In this document: positions 18,725 to 27,720 of the stretch, in pieces
How positions within the stretch are numbered: the stretch's first letter is position 1
Layout of the letters: each line of letters opens with the position of its first letter
Source: Fibrobacter sp.
Lineage (GTDB): Bacteria; Fibrobacterota; Fibrobacteria; Fibrobacterales; Fibrobacteraceae
Reading direction: 5' to 3'
Assembly (NCBI GenBank): GCA_017649565.1
Contig: JAGCGO010000066.1
Coordinates: 52,756-116,755, forward strand
DNA length: 64,000 bases
Notes under the pieces: generated by a model
What the model was told of the DNA's origin: nothing
What the model saw: the letters and a program-made list of their open reading frames with translations, nothing else
Database searches by the model: none
Translations under genes and position numbers: made by a program

Positions 18725-19750
18725 ATGAACTACGCAGACGCAGGAGTTTCTCTGGCCAGGGCCGACGAGGCGATGGTCGGTGTCAAGAAATCCGTACGTA
18801 CTACATTCAACCAGGGCGTTCTGGGCGACGTCGGCAATTTCGGCGGCCTCTTCACGCTCAACCACCTCGGCATGAAGGACCCCGTCCTCGTGAGTTCCGT
18901 CGACGGCGTGGGCACGAAGCTCAAGGTCGATATCGAGATGGGAACCCACGAACTGCCGGGCCAGGACATCGTGAACCACTGCTGTGACGATATCCTGGTG
19001 CAGGGTGCCCGCCCGCTGTTCTTCCTGGACTACGTGGCCACTGGCCGCCTGGAACCGGGTGTTATGGACAAACTTGTTGCCGGTATGGCCAAGGCCTGCC
19101 GCGAAAACGATCTCGTGCTCATCGGTGGCGAAACTGCCGAAATGCCGGGCTTCTACGGTCCGGGTGACTACGACATTTCCGGCACCATCGTCGGCGTCGT
19201 GGAACGCGAGAACATCATCGACGGCAAGAAGATCAAGCCGGGTACCATCATCCTCGGTCTGCCTTCCACCGGATTGCATACAAACGGCTATTCGCTTGCC
19301 CGTAAGGTGCTGTTCGACGTTGCCGGCTACAAGGTCGACACGCTCGTGGACGGCATGGACAAGACTATCGGCGAAGCGCTCGCGATGCCGCACCGCAGCT
19401 ACTATCCGAGCCTCATCGACCTCTGCAACAAGAAGATTATCCAGGGCCTTGCCCACATCACCGGTTCGGGCTACCAGGGCAACATCCCGCGTATCCTTCC
19501 GGACAACGTAGATGTCATCATCGACCGTACCACGTGGGATCCTCCGATGATCTTCAAGCTCATCCAGCAGGCCGGCTCCGTGGAGAAGGACGAGATGTAC
19601 AATACCTTCAACATGGGCATGGGCATGCTCGTCTTCATCGACCCGGCTGACAAGGCCGAAGTGGTCGCTCACCTCGAAGCCAAGGGCGAGAAGTGGGTGC
19701 AGGTCGGCGAAGTCGTCGAGGGCACCAAGCAGGTGAAGTTTAGAGACTAG
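18725..19750 (+). CDS. purM: Phosphoribosylformylglycinamidine cyclo-ligase, 341 aa
   Basis: PurM (AIR synthase) closes the imidazole ring in purine synthesis using ATP. Diagnostic motifs are SVDGVGTKLKVDI near residue 60, GGETAEMPGFYGPGDYD near 138, and the C-terminal GSGYQGNIPRILP and FNMGMGM. The length is typical. AAAGGAAAAAAG precedes the ATG. The last codons (KFRD, stop) overlap a GAGACTAGGATCTA repeat. No other pur gene is adjacent. Confidence 0.97.
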   Translation: MNYADAGVSLARADEAMVGVKKSVRTTFNQGVLGDVGNFGGLFTLNHLGMKDPVLVSSVDGVGTKLKVDIEMGTHELPGQDIVNHCCDDILVQGARPLFFLDYVATGRLEPGVMDKLVAGMAKACRENDLVLIGGETAEMPGFYGPGDYDISGTIVGVVERENIIDGKKIKPGTIILGLPSTGLHTNGYSLARKVLFDVAGYKVDTLVDGMDKTIGEALAMPHRSYYPSLIDLCNKKIIQGLAHITGSGYQGNIPRILPDNVDVIIDRTTWDPPMIFKLIQQAGSVEKDEMYNTFNMGMGMLVFIDPADKAEVVAHLEAKGEKWVQVGEVVEGTKQVKFRD

Positions 19751-19773
19751 GATCTAGAGACTAGGATCTAGGG
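19741..19773. repeat. Tandem GAGACTAGGATCTA repeat at the purM stop
   Basis: Two 14-bp copies of GAGACTAGGATCTA run directly over and past the purM stop codon. They are palindrome-rich (CTAG) and low-complexity. Confidence 0.7.
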
Positions 19774-19781
19774 AGAAGTAT

Positions 19782-19812
19782 GGCGGGCCGAAGGGTCCGC
19801 CTTCTCTTTTTG
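19782..19812 (+). terminator. Rho-independent terminator after purM
   Basis: A stem GGCGGGCC / GGTCCGCC (one G-T pair) with a GAAG-type loop is followed by TTCTCTTTTT. Confidence 0.8.
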
Positions 19813-20141
19813 TGCGTTATGGATTTTGCCGACGGTTTTTCGTCGGCACATGATTTTTTGCCGTGTTTTATTTGCGGAGCGTGGACCGCCTAGGGCGGTT
19901 CGCCGGACCATCAGTGACGGATCCGCTTTGTGACGCGAATCACACTCGGTTCGGCTATCGTGTAATATTTTCGTAATAAAGGGGAGAAAATTTTTTTTGT
20001 TATTTTGAGACTTTGGTCACGTAAAAGTGCGTAAGAACACTTTGCGAACAGAAAATATCGGTTTTTCAATCTTTATAAAGATATTTAGTTTATTTTACAA
20101 AGGATGAAAATTAACCGATTCGGATGGATTTAGGAGCTTTT
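19813..20141. other. Hairpin-rich then AT-rich leader region of the GH45 genes
   Basis: No gene is seen. An 8-bp hairpin TGCCGACG / CGTCGGCA occupies 19827-19848. ACCGCC-TAG-GGCGGT is at 19885-19899. From about 19960 the DNA becomes AT-rich and presumably carries the cellulase promoter; no consensus -35/-10 pair is clear. Confidence 0.55.
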
Positions 20142-21767
20142 ATGAGGATGTTGAGCTTTAAGTCAGTTGCCACGTTAGGTATCGTTGCCTTGCTTTGTGG
20201 ATGTTCCGAGGATTCGGGATCTTCGAATACCGTAGGAGTCGAAAGCGCTTGTATCGGTGCCAAGGTCGTTTCGCCTTCCCGTGCTTATTTGGGAAACGGA
20301 GTGCAGCTCCTTATTGAAGAAGAGGGTTTTGTTGTCAAGACTTTCGACGGGGAAAACTTCGGCCTCTATATTCCTGAGGAAGCGGCAATATATACAGGCG
20401 AAGGTCTCCTTTTTGACCAGAACGTCGTTCTGGCGGCACTTCCGGTTTGCCCGGTGAACGCCACCTATGATCCTTCTACAGGCGAAATTTTGGTGGAAAG
20501 CAGCTCGTCCGCGGACCAGGACGACCCTGCGCCGACATCCACCGACACTCCCCCCAGCGGTACATCCTCCGCGAAAGACTCGAGTGCAACTCCTAACTCC
20601 AGCGGCGATACTCCCACGAGCGCCAACCCGCAATCCGGCGACTCTTCGTCGGGTGGCCAACCTGGCCAGGACCAGCCCGGCGCCTCGAGCTCCAGCGGCA
20701 CTCCCGCGGAATCCTCCTCGAGCGAGATTCCCCTGGACGCGAACGGTTTCCCGACACTTGAATCTTACGGCCCCCCTCCGGCAGCATACACCAAGAACAT
20801 TCTGGATAACGGAAAGACCGGCTGGAACAGCCGTTACTGGGACGCCTGCAAGCCGCACTGCTCCTGGATCAGCAACGGGCAGGAAGGCAAGACCGATACG
20901 ACGACCGAAGAATCCTACCAGAAGGGCATGACGACGGCCCGTAACTGCAATATCCATGACGTGGAAGTCCCGACATTTACGCTGGGCAGCGCCGTGGACA
21001 CCTACTGGTTCGGCTACGAAGGCACGAATAACGCTTGCCAGAAGGGTGCATCCGGTGTGTTCACCTGCACCGACATGGCTCCTATCGCCGTCAACGATTC
21101 CCTTTCTTATGCCTATGTGGCCGGTCCTGGTAGCCAGACGACTTGCGGCAAGTGCTTCCACCTGCAGTACAACGGCAGCTTCAAGAGCGCGGGCGAAAGC
21201 AACGCTCCCAAGGCGACCCACCAGGCGCTCAAGGGCAAGCATATCGTCGTGATGACATCTAATATCGGTCACGACGTGGAAGCCGGCCAGTTCGACCTGA
21301 TGGTCCCGGGCGGTGGCGTGGGCGCCTTCGATGCGCTTTCTACCCAGGTGAACGGCCAGGGCATCAACTGGGGCGCCGGTTTCGGCGGATTCCTCACCGA
21401 ATGCCAGAACGGACTCAAGTGCGGTTACGACAGTACGCTCCAGTGCTACCAGGATTGCATCAAGGAAATGTGCGACGCGGCATTCGGCAATGCCGGGTTC
21501 CCCAACCTGCTGCGCGGCTGCCACTGGTTTGCCGACTGGTTCATGGCGGCCGACAACCCGACGTACAACTGGGAAGAAGTGGAATGCCCGCAGTACCTGC
21601 TGGACCACTACCTGACCCGTATCAACACTACCAAGACCAACAACTACAAGTGGCGTGACGACTGGTCCACTTACAAGCAGGGCGACGTATTGGATACGGC
21701 CATTTGCTGGAAGGACGGCGATAATCCGCACGATCCCAATGGCAAGGGCGCCGGCTGCGAGAAGTAA
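20142..21767 (+). CDS. GH45 endoglucanase lipoprotein, 541 aa
   Basis: A lipobox ends the signal peptide (VATLGIVALLCGC). A ~110-residue domain of unknown type follows, then a Ser/Pro/Thr/Gly linker, then a GH45 catalytic domain. GH45 endoglucanases cut internal beta-1,4 bonds of cellulose with inversion. The signature SRYWDACKPHCSW carries the first catalytic Asp (about residue 234), and GQFDLMVPGGGVGAFD carries the second (about 385). Many Cys suggest disulphides. GGAGC precedes the ATG at 20142. A paralogue follows after 9 bases, so the pair forms an operon for cell-surface cellulose attack. Confidence 0.93.
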   Translation: MRMLSFKSVATLGIVALLCGCSEDSGSSNTVGVESACIGAKVVSPSRAYLGNGVQLLIEEEGFVVKTFDGENFGLYIPEEAAIYTGEGLLFDQNVVLAALPVCPVNATYDPSTGEILVESSSSADQDDPAPTSTDTPPSGTSSAKDSSATPNSSGDTPTSANPQSGDSSSGGQPGQDQPGASSSSGTPAESSSSEIPLDANGFPTLESYGPPPAAYTKNILDNGKTGWNSRYWDACKPHCSWISNGQEGKTDTTTEESYQKGMTTARNCNIHDVEVPTFTLGSAVDTYWFGYEGTNNACQKGASGVFTCTDMAPIAVNDSLSYAYVAGPGSQTTCGKCFHLQYNGSFKSAGESNAPKATHQALKGKHIVVMTSNIGHDVEAGQFDLMVPGGGVGAFDALSTQVNGQGINWGAGFGGFLTECQNGLKCGYDSTLQCYQDCIKEMCDAAFGNAGFPNLLRGCHWFADWFMAADNPTYNWEEVECPQYLLDHYLTRINTTKTNNYKWRDDWSTYKQGDVLDTAICWKDGDNPHDPNGKGAGCEK

Positions 21768-21776
21768 CGAGGAGTT

Positions 21777-23216
21777 ATGAAACGTAAACTGTTCAAGTCA
21801 ATGGTTGCGGCCAGTGCGGTTGCAATGATTTGCGCTTGCGGCGATGACGCCGCTTCGAACAACGCATCCGACCCGATTGGCAATGAGCCGGGTTCCAGCG
21901 CGATTGATAATCCGGTTTATTCGTCCGATGCGATTGACTCGGGCAACTTGAGCAGTCAGAGCAACCCGGCCTCCAGTGCTGGCGGTAACAGCCAGAATCC
22001 GGAAAATCCGGCATCGAGCGGCACCGTGGCAGGTTCCAGCGGCTCCGTGAATCCCGGCTCGAGCGATGCAGTTATTCCGGGCTCCAGCGGCACTGTCGTC
22101 AATTCCAGTGCCGGCACCGTTCCCGAAAGTTCCAGCAGCAAGGAACCGGAACTCGATGCGAGCGGATTCCCGACACTTGAATCTTACGGCCCGCCTCCGG
22201 CAGAATACACCAAGGACATCAGCGCTACGGCAAAGCGCGGCTGGAATACCCGCTACTGGGACGCCTGCAAGCCGCACTGTTCCTGGCTCAGGGAAAGCGC
22301 CAACGACATAACCCGTGCGGACACGTCTTCCAACGAGGCCTACATTGCCGACTATGGCACTGCACGTAACTGCAACATTCACGACGTGGAAGTCCCCACC
22401 TTTACCTTGGGTGATGTATCGAGGTCCTGGTTCGGTTACAACGGGACCAGAAGCGCTTGCGGCGACGAAAAGGAAAAGGGCGTGTTCACTTGCACGGACA
22501 TGGCGCCTATTGCCGTGAACGATACTCTTTCTTATGCGTACGTCGCGGGCACTGCCGACAGCAAGTGCGGCAAGTGCTATCATCTGCAGTACGACGGCCA
22601 CTTTGCGAACGAGATGGAAAACAACCCGCCAAGGGAAACCCACCTGGCGCTCAAGGGCAAGCACATGATCGTGATGGCCTCCAACATCGGTAACGACGTG
22701 GCGGGCGGCAATGCTAATCTTCCGGCAGGCCAGTTCGACCTGATGGTTCCGGGCGGTGGCGTGGGCGCCTTTGACGCTCTTACTACCCAGGTGAACAAAG
22801 GTCGCGACTTCAACTGGGGCGCAGGCTTTGGCGGATTCTTGACCGAATGCCAGAACAAGCTTGGCTACGAGGCTTCTCTCGTCGAATACCAGACCTGCAT
22901 CAAGGATATGTGCGATGCGGCCTTCGGCGACGCCGGCCTCCCGAACCTTTTGCGCGGTTGCCACTGGTTTGCTGACTGGTACAAGGCTGCGGACAATCCG
23001 ACCTACTATATTGAAGAAGTGGAATGCCCGCAGTACTTGATCGACCATTACATGAGCCGGTTCAACACCACTACGGAAACCAACATCAAGAAGGTGACGG
23101 ACTGGTCCACTTACAAGCAAGGTGACGTGCTCGACACGCTCCATTGCTGGAAGGCGGGCGAGGCTCCTCCGGAAGACGGCTGGCAGAATCCGAGTGCCGG
23201 TTGCGATGTCCAGTAG
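21777..23216 (+). CDS. Second GH45 endoglucanase lipoprotein, 479 aa
   Basis: The lipoprotein signal is MKRKLFKSMVAASAVAMICAC. A Ser/Asn/Gly linker with repeated PGSS and PASS follows directly, without the extra N-terminal domain of its neighbour. The catalytic domain keeps TRYWDACKPHCSW (Asp162) and GQFDLMVPGGGVGAFD (Asp321). The catalytic domains of the two genes are closely similar while the linkers differ, which indicates tandem duplication followed by linker change. GAGG lies upstream of the ATG. Confidence 0.93.
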   Translation: MKRKLFKSMVAASAVAMICACGDDAASNNASDPIGNEPGSSAIDNPVYSSDAIDSGNLSSQSNPASSAGGNSQNPENPASSGTVAGSSGSVNPGSSDAVIPGSSGTVVNSSAGTVPESSSSKEPELDASGFPTLESYGPPPAEYTKDISATAKRGWNTRYWDACKPHCSWLRESANDITRADTSSNEAYIADYGTARNCNIHDVEVPTFTLGDVSRSWFGYNGTRSACGDEKEKGVFTCTDMAPIAVNDTLSYAYVAGTADSKCGKCYHLQYDGHFANEMENNPPRETHLALKGKHMIVMASNIGNDVAGGNANLPAGQFDLMVPGGGVGAFDALTTQVNKGRDFNWGAGFGGFLTECQNKLGYEASLVEYQTCIKDMCDAAFGDAGLPNLLRGCHWFADWYKAADNPTYYIEEVECPQYLIDHYMSRFNTTTETNIKKVTDWSTYKQGDVLDTLHCWKAGEAPPEDGWQNPSAGCDVQ

Positions 23217-23234
23217 CGGTCGATGGTTGATAAT

Positions 23235-23269
23235 GAGCTCCCTGCGGTTTAGCCTGCGGGGGCTTTTTG
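23235..23269 (+). terminator. Terminator after the GH45 pair
   Basis: AGCTCCC...GGGGGCT forms a stem followed by TTTTTG just ahead of the next gene. Confidence 0.7.
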
Positions 23270-23281
23270 TATCTTTCTTTC

Positions 23282-24421
23282 ATGTTCATTTTCTTGTTCC
23301 TGCTGCTGGCAGGTTTAGCCTTGATTTATTTCAACGTGAGCGCGGTGGCGCCCGGACGTAAGGGTAAGCTTGCTGCGCTTGTCGTGCTTGTCGCGATTTT
23401 TGCGGGAATGACGCTTCGCGGGACGTTCGTGGGGAGCCTTACGGTCTCGTTCTTTGCCGTATGGCTCTGCCAGGCGCTTCTGCTCTACATTCCTTGGGGC
23501 TTGTTCCGTGCGGTGCGCAGGATTGTTCTGCGCCGTGCGATGCCCGTGCAGACAGTTATACTTGTGAGCCGCTGGTTGCTTGTAGCGACGGTCGTGGTGA
23601 CGCTTTCGCTGATTGTTTATGGAGTGCCGCATAATGCCCGTTACGTGCTGCGCGATGCGACGGTGGAGTTGCCCGCGATAGAGAATGTGTCTGCGGCGCA
23701 AGATTCGCTTGCGGTAAAGGAAACGTCCGATGGCTTTACGACAGTGTGTTTTAGCGACATTCACGTGGATCCGCTGTTCGACCGTGCCAAACTCGAGCGC
23801 ATGATTGCCGACGTGGATTCCATAAAGCCCGATTTCCTGCTCTTTGGCGGCGACCTGGCGGATGTGCCGATGGGGACGCTCGACGAGTGGGGTTATGACA
23901 GCCTGTTCAGAAAGCTCACGGCGGGGGCGAAGGTGGCCGCTGTCGCGGTGAACGGGAACCACGAGGGAATGCAGGAACGTGAAGGTTCGGATCCCGGCGC
24001 CTGGATGCGTAAGGTCGGGTTCGTTTTCCTCGATGATGCGACGGAATGTATCGGTCCTGCGTGCTTTACAGGACGTACGGACTTCCAGGTAGCCCGTCGC
24101 CGAGACATGGAGCGCCGCCCGCTTGCAGAACTTGTACCTTCAGAAAAGCTGCCCTGGATTCTGCTTGACCATCAGCCCAAGGGAATCGAGGGAGGCTATT
24201 CGGGCCGCTTGCCCGACTTTGCGTTCTCTGGCCATACACACAACGGGCAATTCTTCCCTGGCACGATTGTCATCAATTTCGTGTGGCGCCTCGCTTATGG
24301 CGAGGGTATGCTCGATGGCGTGCGCTGGCTCGTGAGTGCCGGTGTCGATTGCTGGGGCCCGCCGGTCCGTGTCGGCTCCGATGCCGACATGTGGATCGTG
24401 CAGTTCAAGCAGAAGAAGTAG
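23282..24421 (+). CDS. Membrane-anchored metallophosphoesterase, 379 aa
   Basis: Four hydrophobic segments fill the first ~130 residues. A calcineurin-like domain follows with FSDIHVDPLFD, GGDLAD, VNGNHEG and SGHTHNGQF, the complete metal-binding set. This matches the YkuE/YaeI-type membrane phosphoesterases, which act on phospholipid or lipid-A-type substrates; the substrate here is inferred only. The ATG at 23282 is used; a TTG 15 bases upstream is possible. Confidence 0.9.
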   Translation: MFIFLFLLLAGLALIYFNVSAVAPGRKGKLAALVVLVAIFAGMTLRGTFVGSLTVSFFAVWLCQALLLYIPWGLFRAVRRIVLRRAMPVQTVILVSRWLLVATVVVTLSLIVYGVPHNARYVLRDATVELPAIENVSAAQDSLAVKETSDGFTTVCFSDIHVDPLFDRAKLERMIADVDSIKPDFLLFGGDLADVPMGTLDEWGYDSLFRKLTAGAKVAAVAVNGNHEGMQEREGSDPGAWMRKVGFVFLDDATECIGPACFTGRTDFQVARRRDMERRPLAELVPSEKLPWILLDHQPKGIEGGYSGRLPDFAFSGHTHNGQFFPGTIVINFVWRLAYGEGMLDGVRWLVSAGVDCWGPPVRVGSDADMWIVQFKQKK

Positions 24422-24443
24422 CCCCTGTTTTTATATTTATCGC

Positions 24444-24899
24444 GTGAAGTTCCTGAAACTGGTCATCTGCAGCTTGCTGGCCTTGTCACTTGTGTCATGT
24501 GCCGTAAGCCGAAATCCGAATCCCGTTATCCGCTATGGCACGAACGCGGGCACGTCGCTCGCGGTTCCTGGGATAGCCGTGGCTGTTGTGGGCGGACTCG
24601 TGTCGTCGGACAAGGATAGGAGCGAGATGACCGACGAGGAAATAGAAAGGGAAGATCAGCTTACACAGACGATGTTGCTTGGCGTCGGTGCCGCGGCCGC
24701 AGGTTTTGTGGTGGGCGCCGTGGTGGGCGGAACGGTTGGATTTATCGTATGGGCGTCGAACGGATTCAGGAACGACAATGTGAGTAAATATACTACGAGT
24801 ATTTCGGAAGAGTTGAAACCGCCGAAAGATCCGCCCGCAAGACCCGATACGGTGCGTATCGACATGAGCAAGCAATTGGAAGACGGCGGAGACTTTTAG
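24444..24899 (+). CDS. Small lipoprotein with glycine-rich membrane segment, 151 aa
   Basis: A GTG start at 24444 gives a lipoprotein signal peptide (VKFLKLVICSLLALSLVSC). The ORF extends further upstream, but that part overlaps the metallophosphoesterase gene in another frame. A hydrophobic glycine-rich segment (GVGAAAAGFVVGAVVGGTVG) resembles glycine-zipper motifs of outer-membrane lipoproteins. The C-terminus is charged. The function is unknown. It is convergent with murJ. Confidence 0.75.
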   Translation: MKFLKLVICSLLALSLVSCAVSRNPNPVIRYGTNAGTSLAVPGIAVAVVGGLVSSDKDRSEMTDEEIEREDQLTQTMLLGVGAAAAGFVVGAVVGGTVGFIVWASNGFRNDNVSKYTTSISEELKPPKDPPARPDTVRIDMSKQLEDGGDF

Positions 24900-24911
24900 A
24901 GCAGCGGCCTT

Positions 24912-26504
24912 TTATCTTGCGAGGTGCAGCTTGCGGAGTACCTTGCCGAGCAGTTCGTTCAATATGTCCTTCGCGTCCTTGCTGCCGAGGTAGCGCTGGA
25001 TAATCAGTGTGAGGGTAAACAGCGCAATGCCTGCGGCGCAGGCGTATACAATCAGCACGACAAGGCTTGCGTTGCGCACGAATTCGCCGGAGACATGGTC
25101 GAGCCCGATCGCGGCAACAATCATGATGCCGAAGGCGACAAGCGCGCGGAGCATGTTCAGCAGGGCGTTCTTCATGCCGTCGGTGCCGTTCTTCTTGGCC
25201 CACATGAAAATCATCGAAAGCACTTGCAGTATGGCACCGGTTGCACCGATAATCGGTACGCTCTTGATGCCGAGCCCTATTTCGGGGGCGCCGAGCAGGA
25301 TGTAGGCGGGAATGGTCGCGGCAAAGATGCCGGTGTTCAGGAGTGTCGGCACCCACATGCGTTCGCAGGCGTAGAAACTGCGCACGAGTACGGCTTGCAG
25401 GCAGAGCCCGAGGCTCACGGGCAAGTACCAGCGGAGAATTTCGGAAATCGCTTCGGTCGTTTCGCGCTGGAAGGCCCCGCGTTCAAAGAGGATGCGCACG
25501 GCGGGGAAACTGAGTGCCCATACGGCGACGACGGCCGGAATCAAGATACAGAACATGCGCGAGAGGCTCTTCCAGATTTTTTGGTTGAGGCTCACAAAAT
25601 CGCCTTCTTTAACGAGGCGGGCCATGTCGGGGTAGCTCGTGACCGATACGGAGAATCCGAAGACCGCGACCAGCGTGTACATTACGCGGTAGGCATAGTT
25701 GAGGCTCGAAATACCGCTTGTGCCGAAATTCGCGCCGAAGCTACGGATGATGAATTCAAGGCCGAACATGGAGCCTACGCCGAGCGACATCGGGAGCATC
25801 ATCTTGAAGTAGCGCTTGATGTCGGGGTGGGTCGGCTGCACCAGGAACTCGTAATGCACGCCGCCACGCCGGGCGCCTATAATCTGGAGGGCGAAGAACC
25901 CGATAAAGGCGCCCACCGGCACGCCCCAGGCGAAGCCTTCGAGGCCGAAGTCCGTGCCGGTGTACTTACCGAGCGCGAGCCCGGCCGCACCGCCGCCCAC
26001 GATTGCCACGTTGTAGATAAGGCCAGTGAGCGAGGGAATCAGGAACTGCTTGCGCGTGTGCTGCACGGCCACCAAAATACTGCCCACGAAAATGAACACC
26101 TGGCCGGGCAAGATGATGCGGCCATAGTACGTGGCGCGCTCGATAAGTTCCGGCGTGGCTCCATCGACTGTCAGCAGCTGCAAAAGTTCCTTCATCCAGA
26201 TGAACGCGGGCACCACCAGGATCAGGAGTGCAATCCCGAACGTGTTCAGCACGTTGCTGAAGAACTTCCATCCGCCCTTTTCGTCGCCGGCGACTTTATA
26301 GCCTGTGAAAATCGGGATGAAGATGATGGAGAGGAACCCGGTGCTTACCACATGGTTCAAAATGTCCGGAATCATGAACGCGAGGTCGAGGGCGTTCTTT
26401 TCGAGCGACACGCCCGCGGCGTGGGCGAGCAACATTTCGCGGAAAATCCCGAGTACGCGGCTCAGGAGCATGCTTACGGCAACGATAATGGCGGCTTTAT
26501 TCAT
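24912..26504 (-). CDS. murJ: Lipid II flippase MurJ, 530 aa
   Basis: MurJ moves lipid-linked peptidoglycan precursors across the inner membrane. The N-terminus (AAIIVAVSMLLSRVLGIFRE) is diagnostic for the MviN/MurJ family, with Arg residues of the central cavity. About 14 hydrophobic helices are visible and the length is typical. FGANFGTSGISSLNYAYRVM and QAVLVRSFYACERMWVPT are further family motifs. It is on the minus strand, alone, with a repeat element just upstream of its start. Confidence 0.95.
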   Translation of the reverse strand: MNKAAIIVAVSMLLSRVLGIFREMLLAHAAGVSLEKNALDLAFMIPDILNHVVSTGFLSIIFIPIFTGYKVAGDEKGGWKFFSNVLNTFGIALLILVVPAFIWMKELLQLLTVDGATPELIERATYYGRIILPGQVFIFVGSILVAVQHTRKQFLIPSLTGLIYNVAIVGGGAAGLALGKYTGTDFGLEGFAWGVPVGAFIGFFALQIIGARRGGVHYEFLVQPTHPDIKRYFKMMLPMSLGVGSMFGLEFIIRSFGANFGTSGISSLNYAYRVMYTLVAVFGFSVSVTSYPDMARLVKEGDFVSLNQKIWKSLSRMFCILIPAVVAVWALSFPAVRILFERGAFQRETTEAISEILRWYLPVSLGLCLQAVLVRSFYACERMWVPTLLNTGIFAATIPAYILLGAPEIGLGIKSVPIIGATGAILQVLSMIFMWAKKNGTDGMKNALLNMLRALVAFGIMIVAAIGLDHVSGEFVRNASLVVLIVYACAAGIALFTLTLIIQRYLGSKDAKDILNELLGKVLRKLHLAR

Positions 26505-26508
26505 AATT

Positions 26509-26572
26509 AGACGAGAGATGGGAGACGAGAGACGAGAGAAGGAAAGCTTGGAGCCTCGAACCTCGAGCCTCT
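26509..26572. repeat. GAGACGAG / CCTCGAACCTCGAG intergenic repeat
   Basis: Several GAGACGAGA units are followed by GGAGCCTCGAACCTCGAGCC. The order is the same as at 239-300. It lies in the divergent gap between murJ and the secreted protein at 26654. Confidence 0.75.
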
Positions 26573-26653
26573 AAAAAGTAGTAATATGTAAAAGAGGCAT
26601 TTCCCTTAGCCCCTATATCCTAACCCCTATCCCCTTTTTTATATCTTTATGGT

Positions 26654-27655
26654 ATGAAGAAGAAAAATTTTATTGCCGCTATTCTTTCCCTGGCGACCCT
26701 TTCGCTGGCCGCCAATATCCAGGTCCTTCCTCCTTCCGGTGCCGATTTTGCCACCGACGCCCCCAACATGGTGCAGTCGATCGTGCGTGCCGCTGTCGGC
26801 CAGACGGGTAACACTCCCGTGGAATCCGGTGCCGACATCCAGCTCCGTACGACTCTCATGACCATGGGTTCTTCCATCGTGGTTGTCTGCGAACAGGTGA
26901 AGGACGGCGCTGTTGTCGGGACGGGCAAGCAGAAGGCCCCCTCCGTTGACGACTTGGATGTCGCCATCGAAAGCGCTGCAAAGCAGGCTCTGGCCAATGT
27001 CGAGGACGATTACGGATCGCAGGCCTACGCTCCCGAGCCGAGCTCCACGAGCGAACCGCAGGTGGTCTACGTAGTGCCGGTCGAACCGTCCCGCGGTTCC
27101 GGCGAAGATCCGGATGATAGCTTTGCCCGCAAGCGTCCCACCCGCAACTATGTGAGCTACGGTCTGGGTATGGCCATGTGGCACAACTACGACTATGTCG
27201 AGGATCGCTGCAAGGGCGATGCCGACTGCCATAAGGCCCGCGATACTAAGATGACCTGGGAACAGGCGTTTGTCTTCCACTATGCGCGTATTTTCGAAGT
27301 CATCCCGCAGGCCGCCATCACCATCGTGAACAATATGGACATCTCGTTCGGTGATGAATGGCAGTGGCACGAAGCCTTCTTGATTGGTGGACGCTGGTTC
27401 CCGAGCACGGGCGTCATCACTCCGTTCCTCGGTGCAGGTATCGGCCTTGGCATCCAGTCGGATGACCACTATTACGACGCCAACGAAGGCTTTGCGATTG
27501 GCCTTGCCGGCGGTGCCGAACTGGGCGTTATCTTCTTCCGCAATTCCTCGGTCCAGCTTGAAGTGGGCGCTGCATGGGATGCCCTTTGGGACGGCTTCGA
27601 GAGCTTCGACCGTCGCTTCGGTGCCGGCAGCTTCTACGTGGCTATCAACTACTAA
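26654..27655 (+). CDS. Secreted hypothetical protein, probable outer-membrane type, 333 aa
   Basis: A signal peptide (MKKKNFIAAILSLATLSLAA) leads into an N-terminal domain with VQSIVRAAVGQTGNTPVE and DLDVAIESAAKQALANVEDD, reminiscent of periplasmic mixed alpha/beta domains. A Ser/Pro-rich linker follows, then a C-terminal aromatic beta region (FIGGRWFP-like strands; AIGLAGGAELGVIFFRNSSV) typical of an eight-strand-type barrel. The function is unknown. A strong terminator follows. The upstream gap carries a CCTAACCCCTA element like that at 3758. Confidence 0.75.
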   Translation: MKKKNFIAAILSLATLSLAANIQVLPPSGADFATDAPNMVQSIVRAAVGQTGNTPVESGADIQLRTTLMTMGSSIVVVCEQVKDGAVVGTGKQKAPSVDDLDVAIESAAKQALANVEDDYGSQAYAPEPSSTSEPQVVYVVPVEPSRGSGEDPDDSFARKRPTRNYVSYGLGMAMWHNYDYVEDRCKGDADCHKARDTKMTWEQAFVFHYARIFEVIPQAAITIVNNMDISFGDEWQWHEAFLIGGRWFPSTGVITPFLGAGIGLGIQSDDHYYDANEGFAIGLAGGAELGVIFFRNSSVQLEVGAAWDALWDGFESFDRRFGAGSFYVAINY

Positions 27656-27678
27656 TAAATTTATTGACTTGACATTCA

Positions 27679-27720
27679 AAACGGCAGCAGGCTAGAACCT
27701 GTTGCCGTTTTTATTTTTTC
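27679..27720 (+). terminator. Strong Rho-independent terminator
   Basis: AAACGGCAGCAGG pairs with CCTGTTGCCGTTT (one mismatch), followed by TTATTTTTT. It isolates the eCIS island from upstream transcription. Confidence 0.9.

Noticed and set aside
24924..26510. A 528-codon plus-strand open frame opposite murJ
   Set aside because: Its composition is His/Glu/Asp-rich without domains; the minus-strand frame is MurJ with all family motifs.
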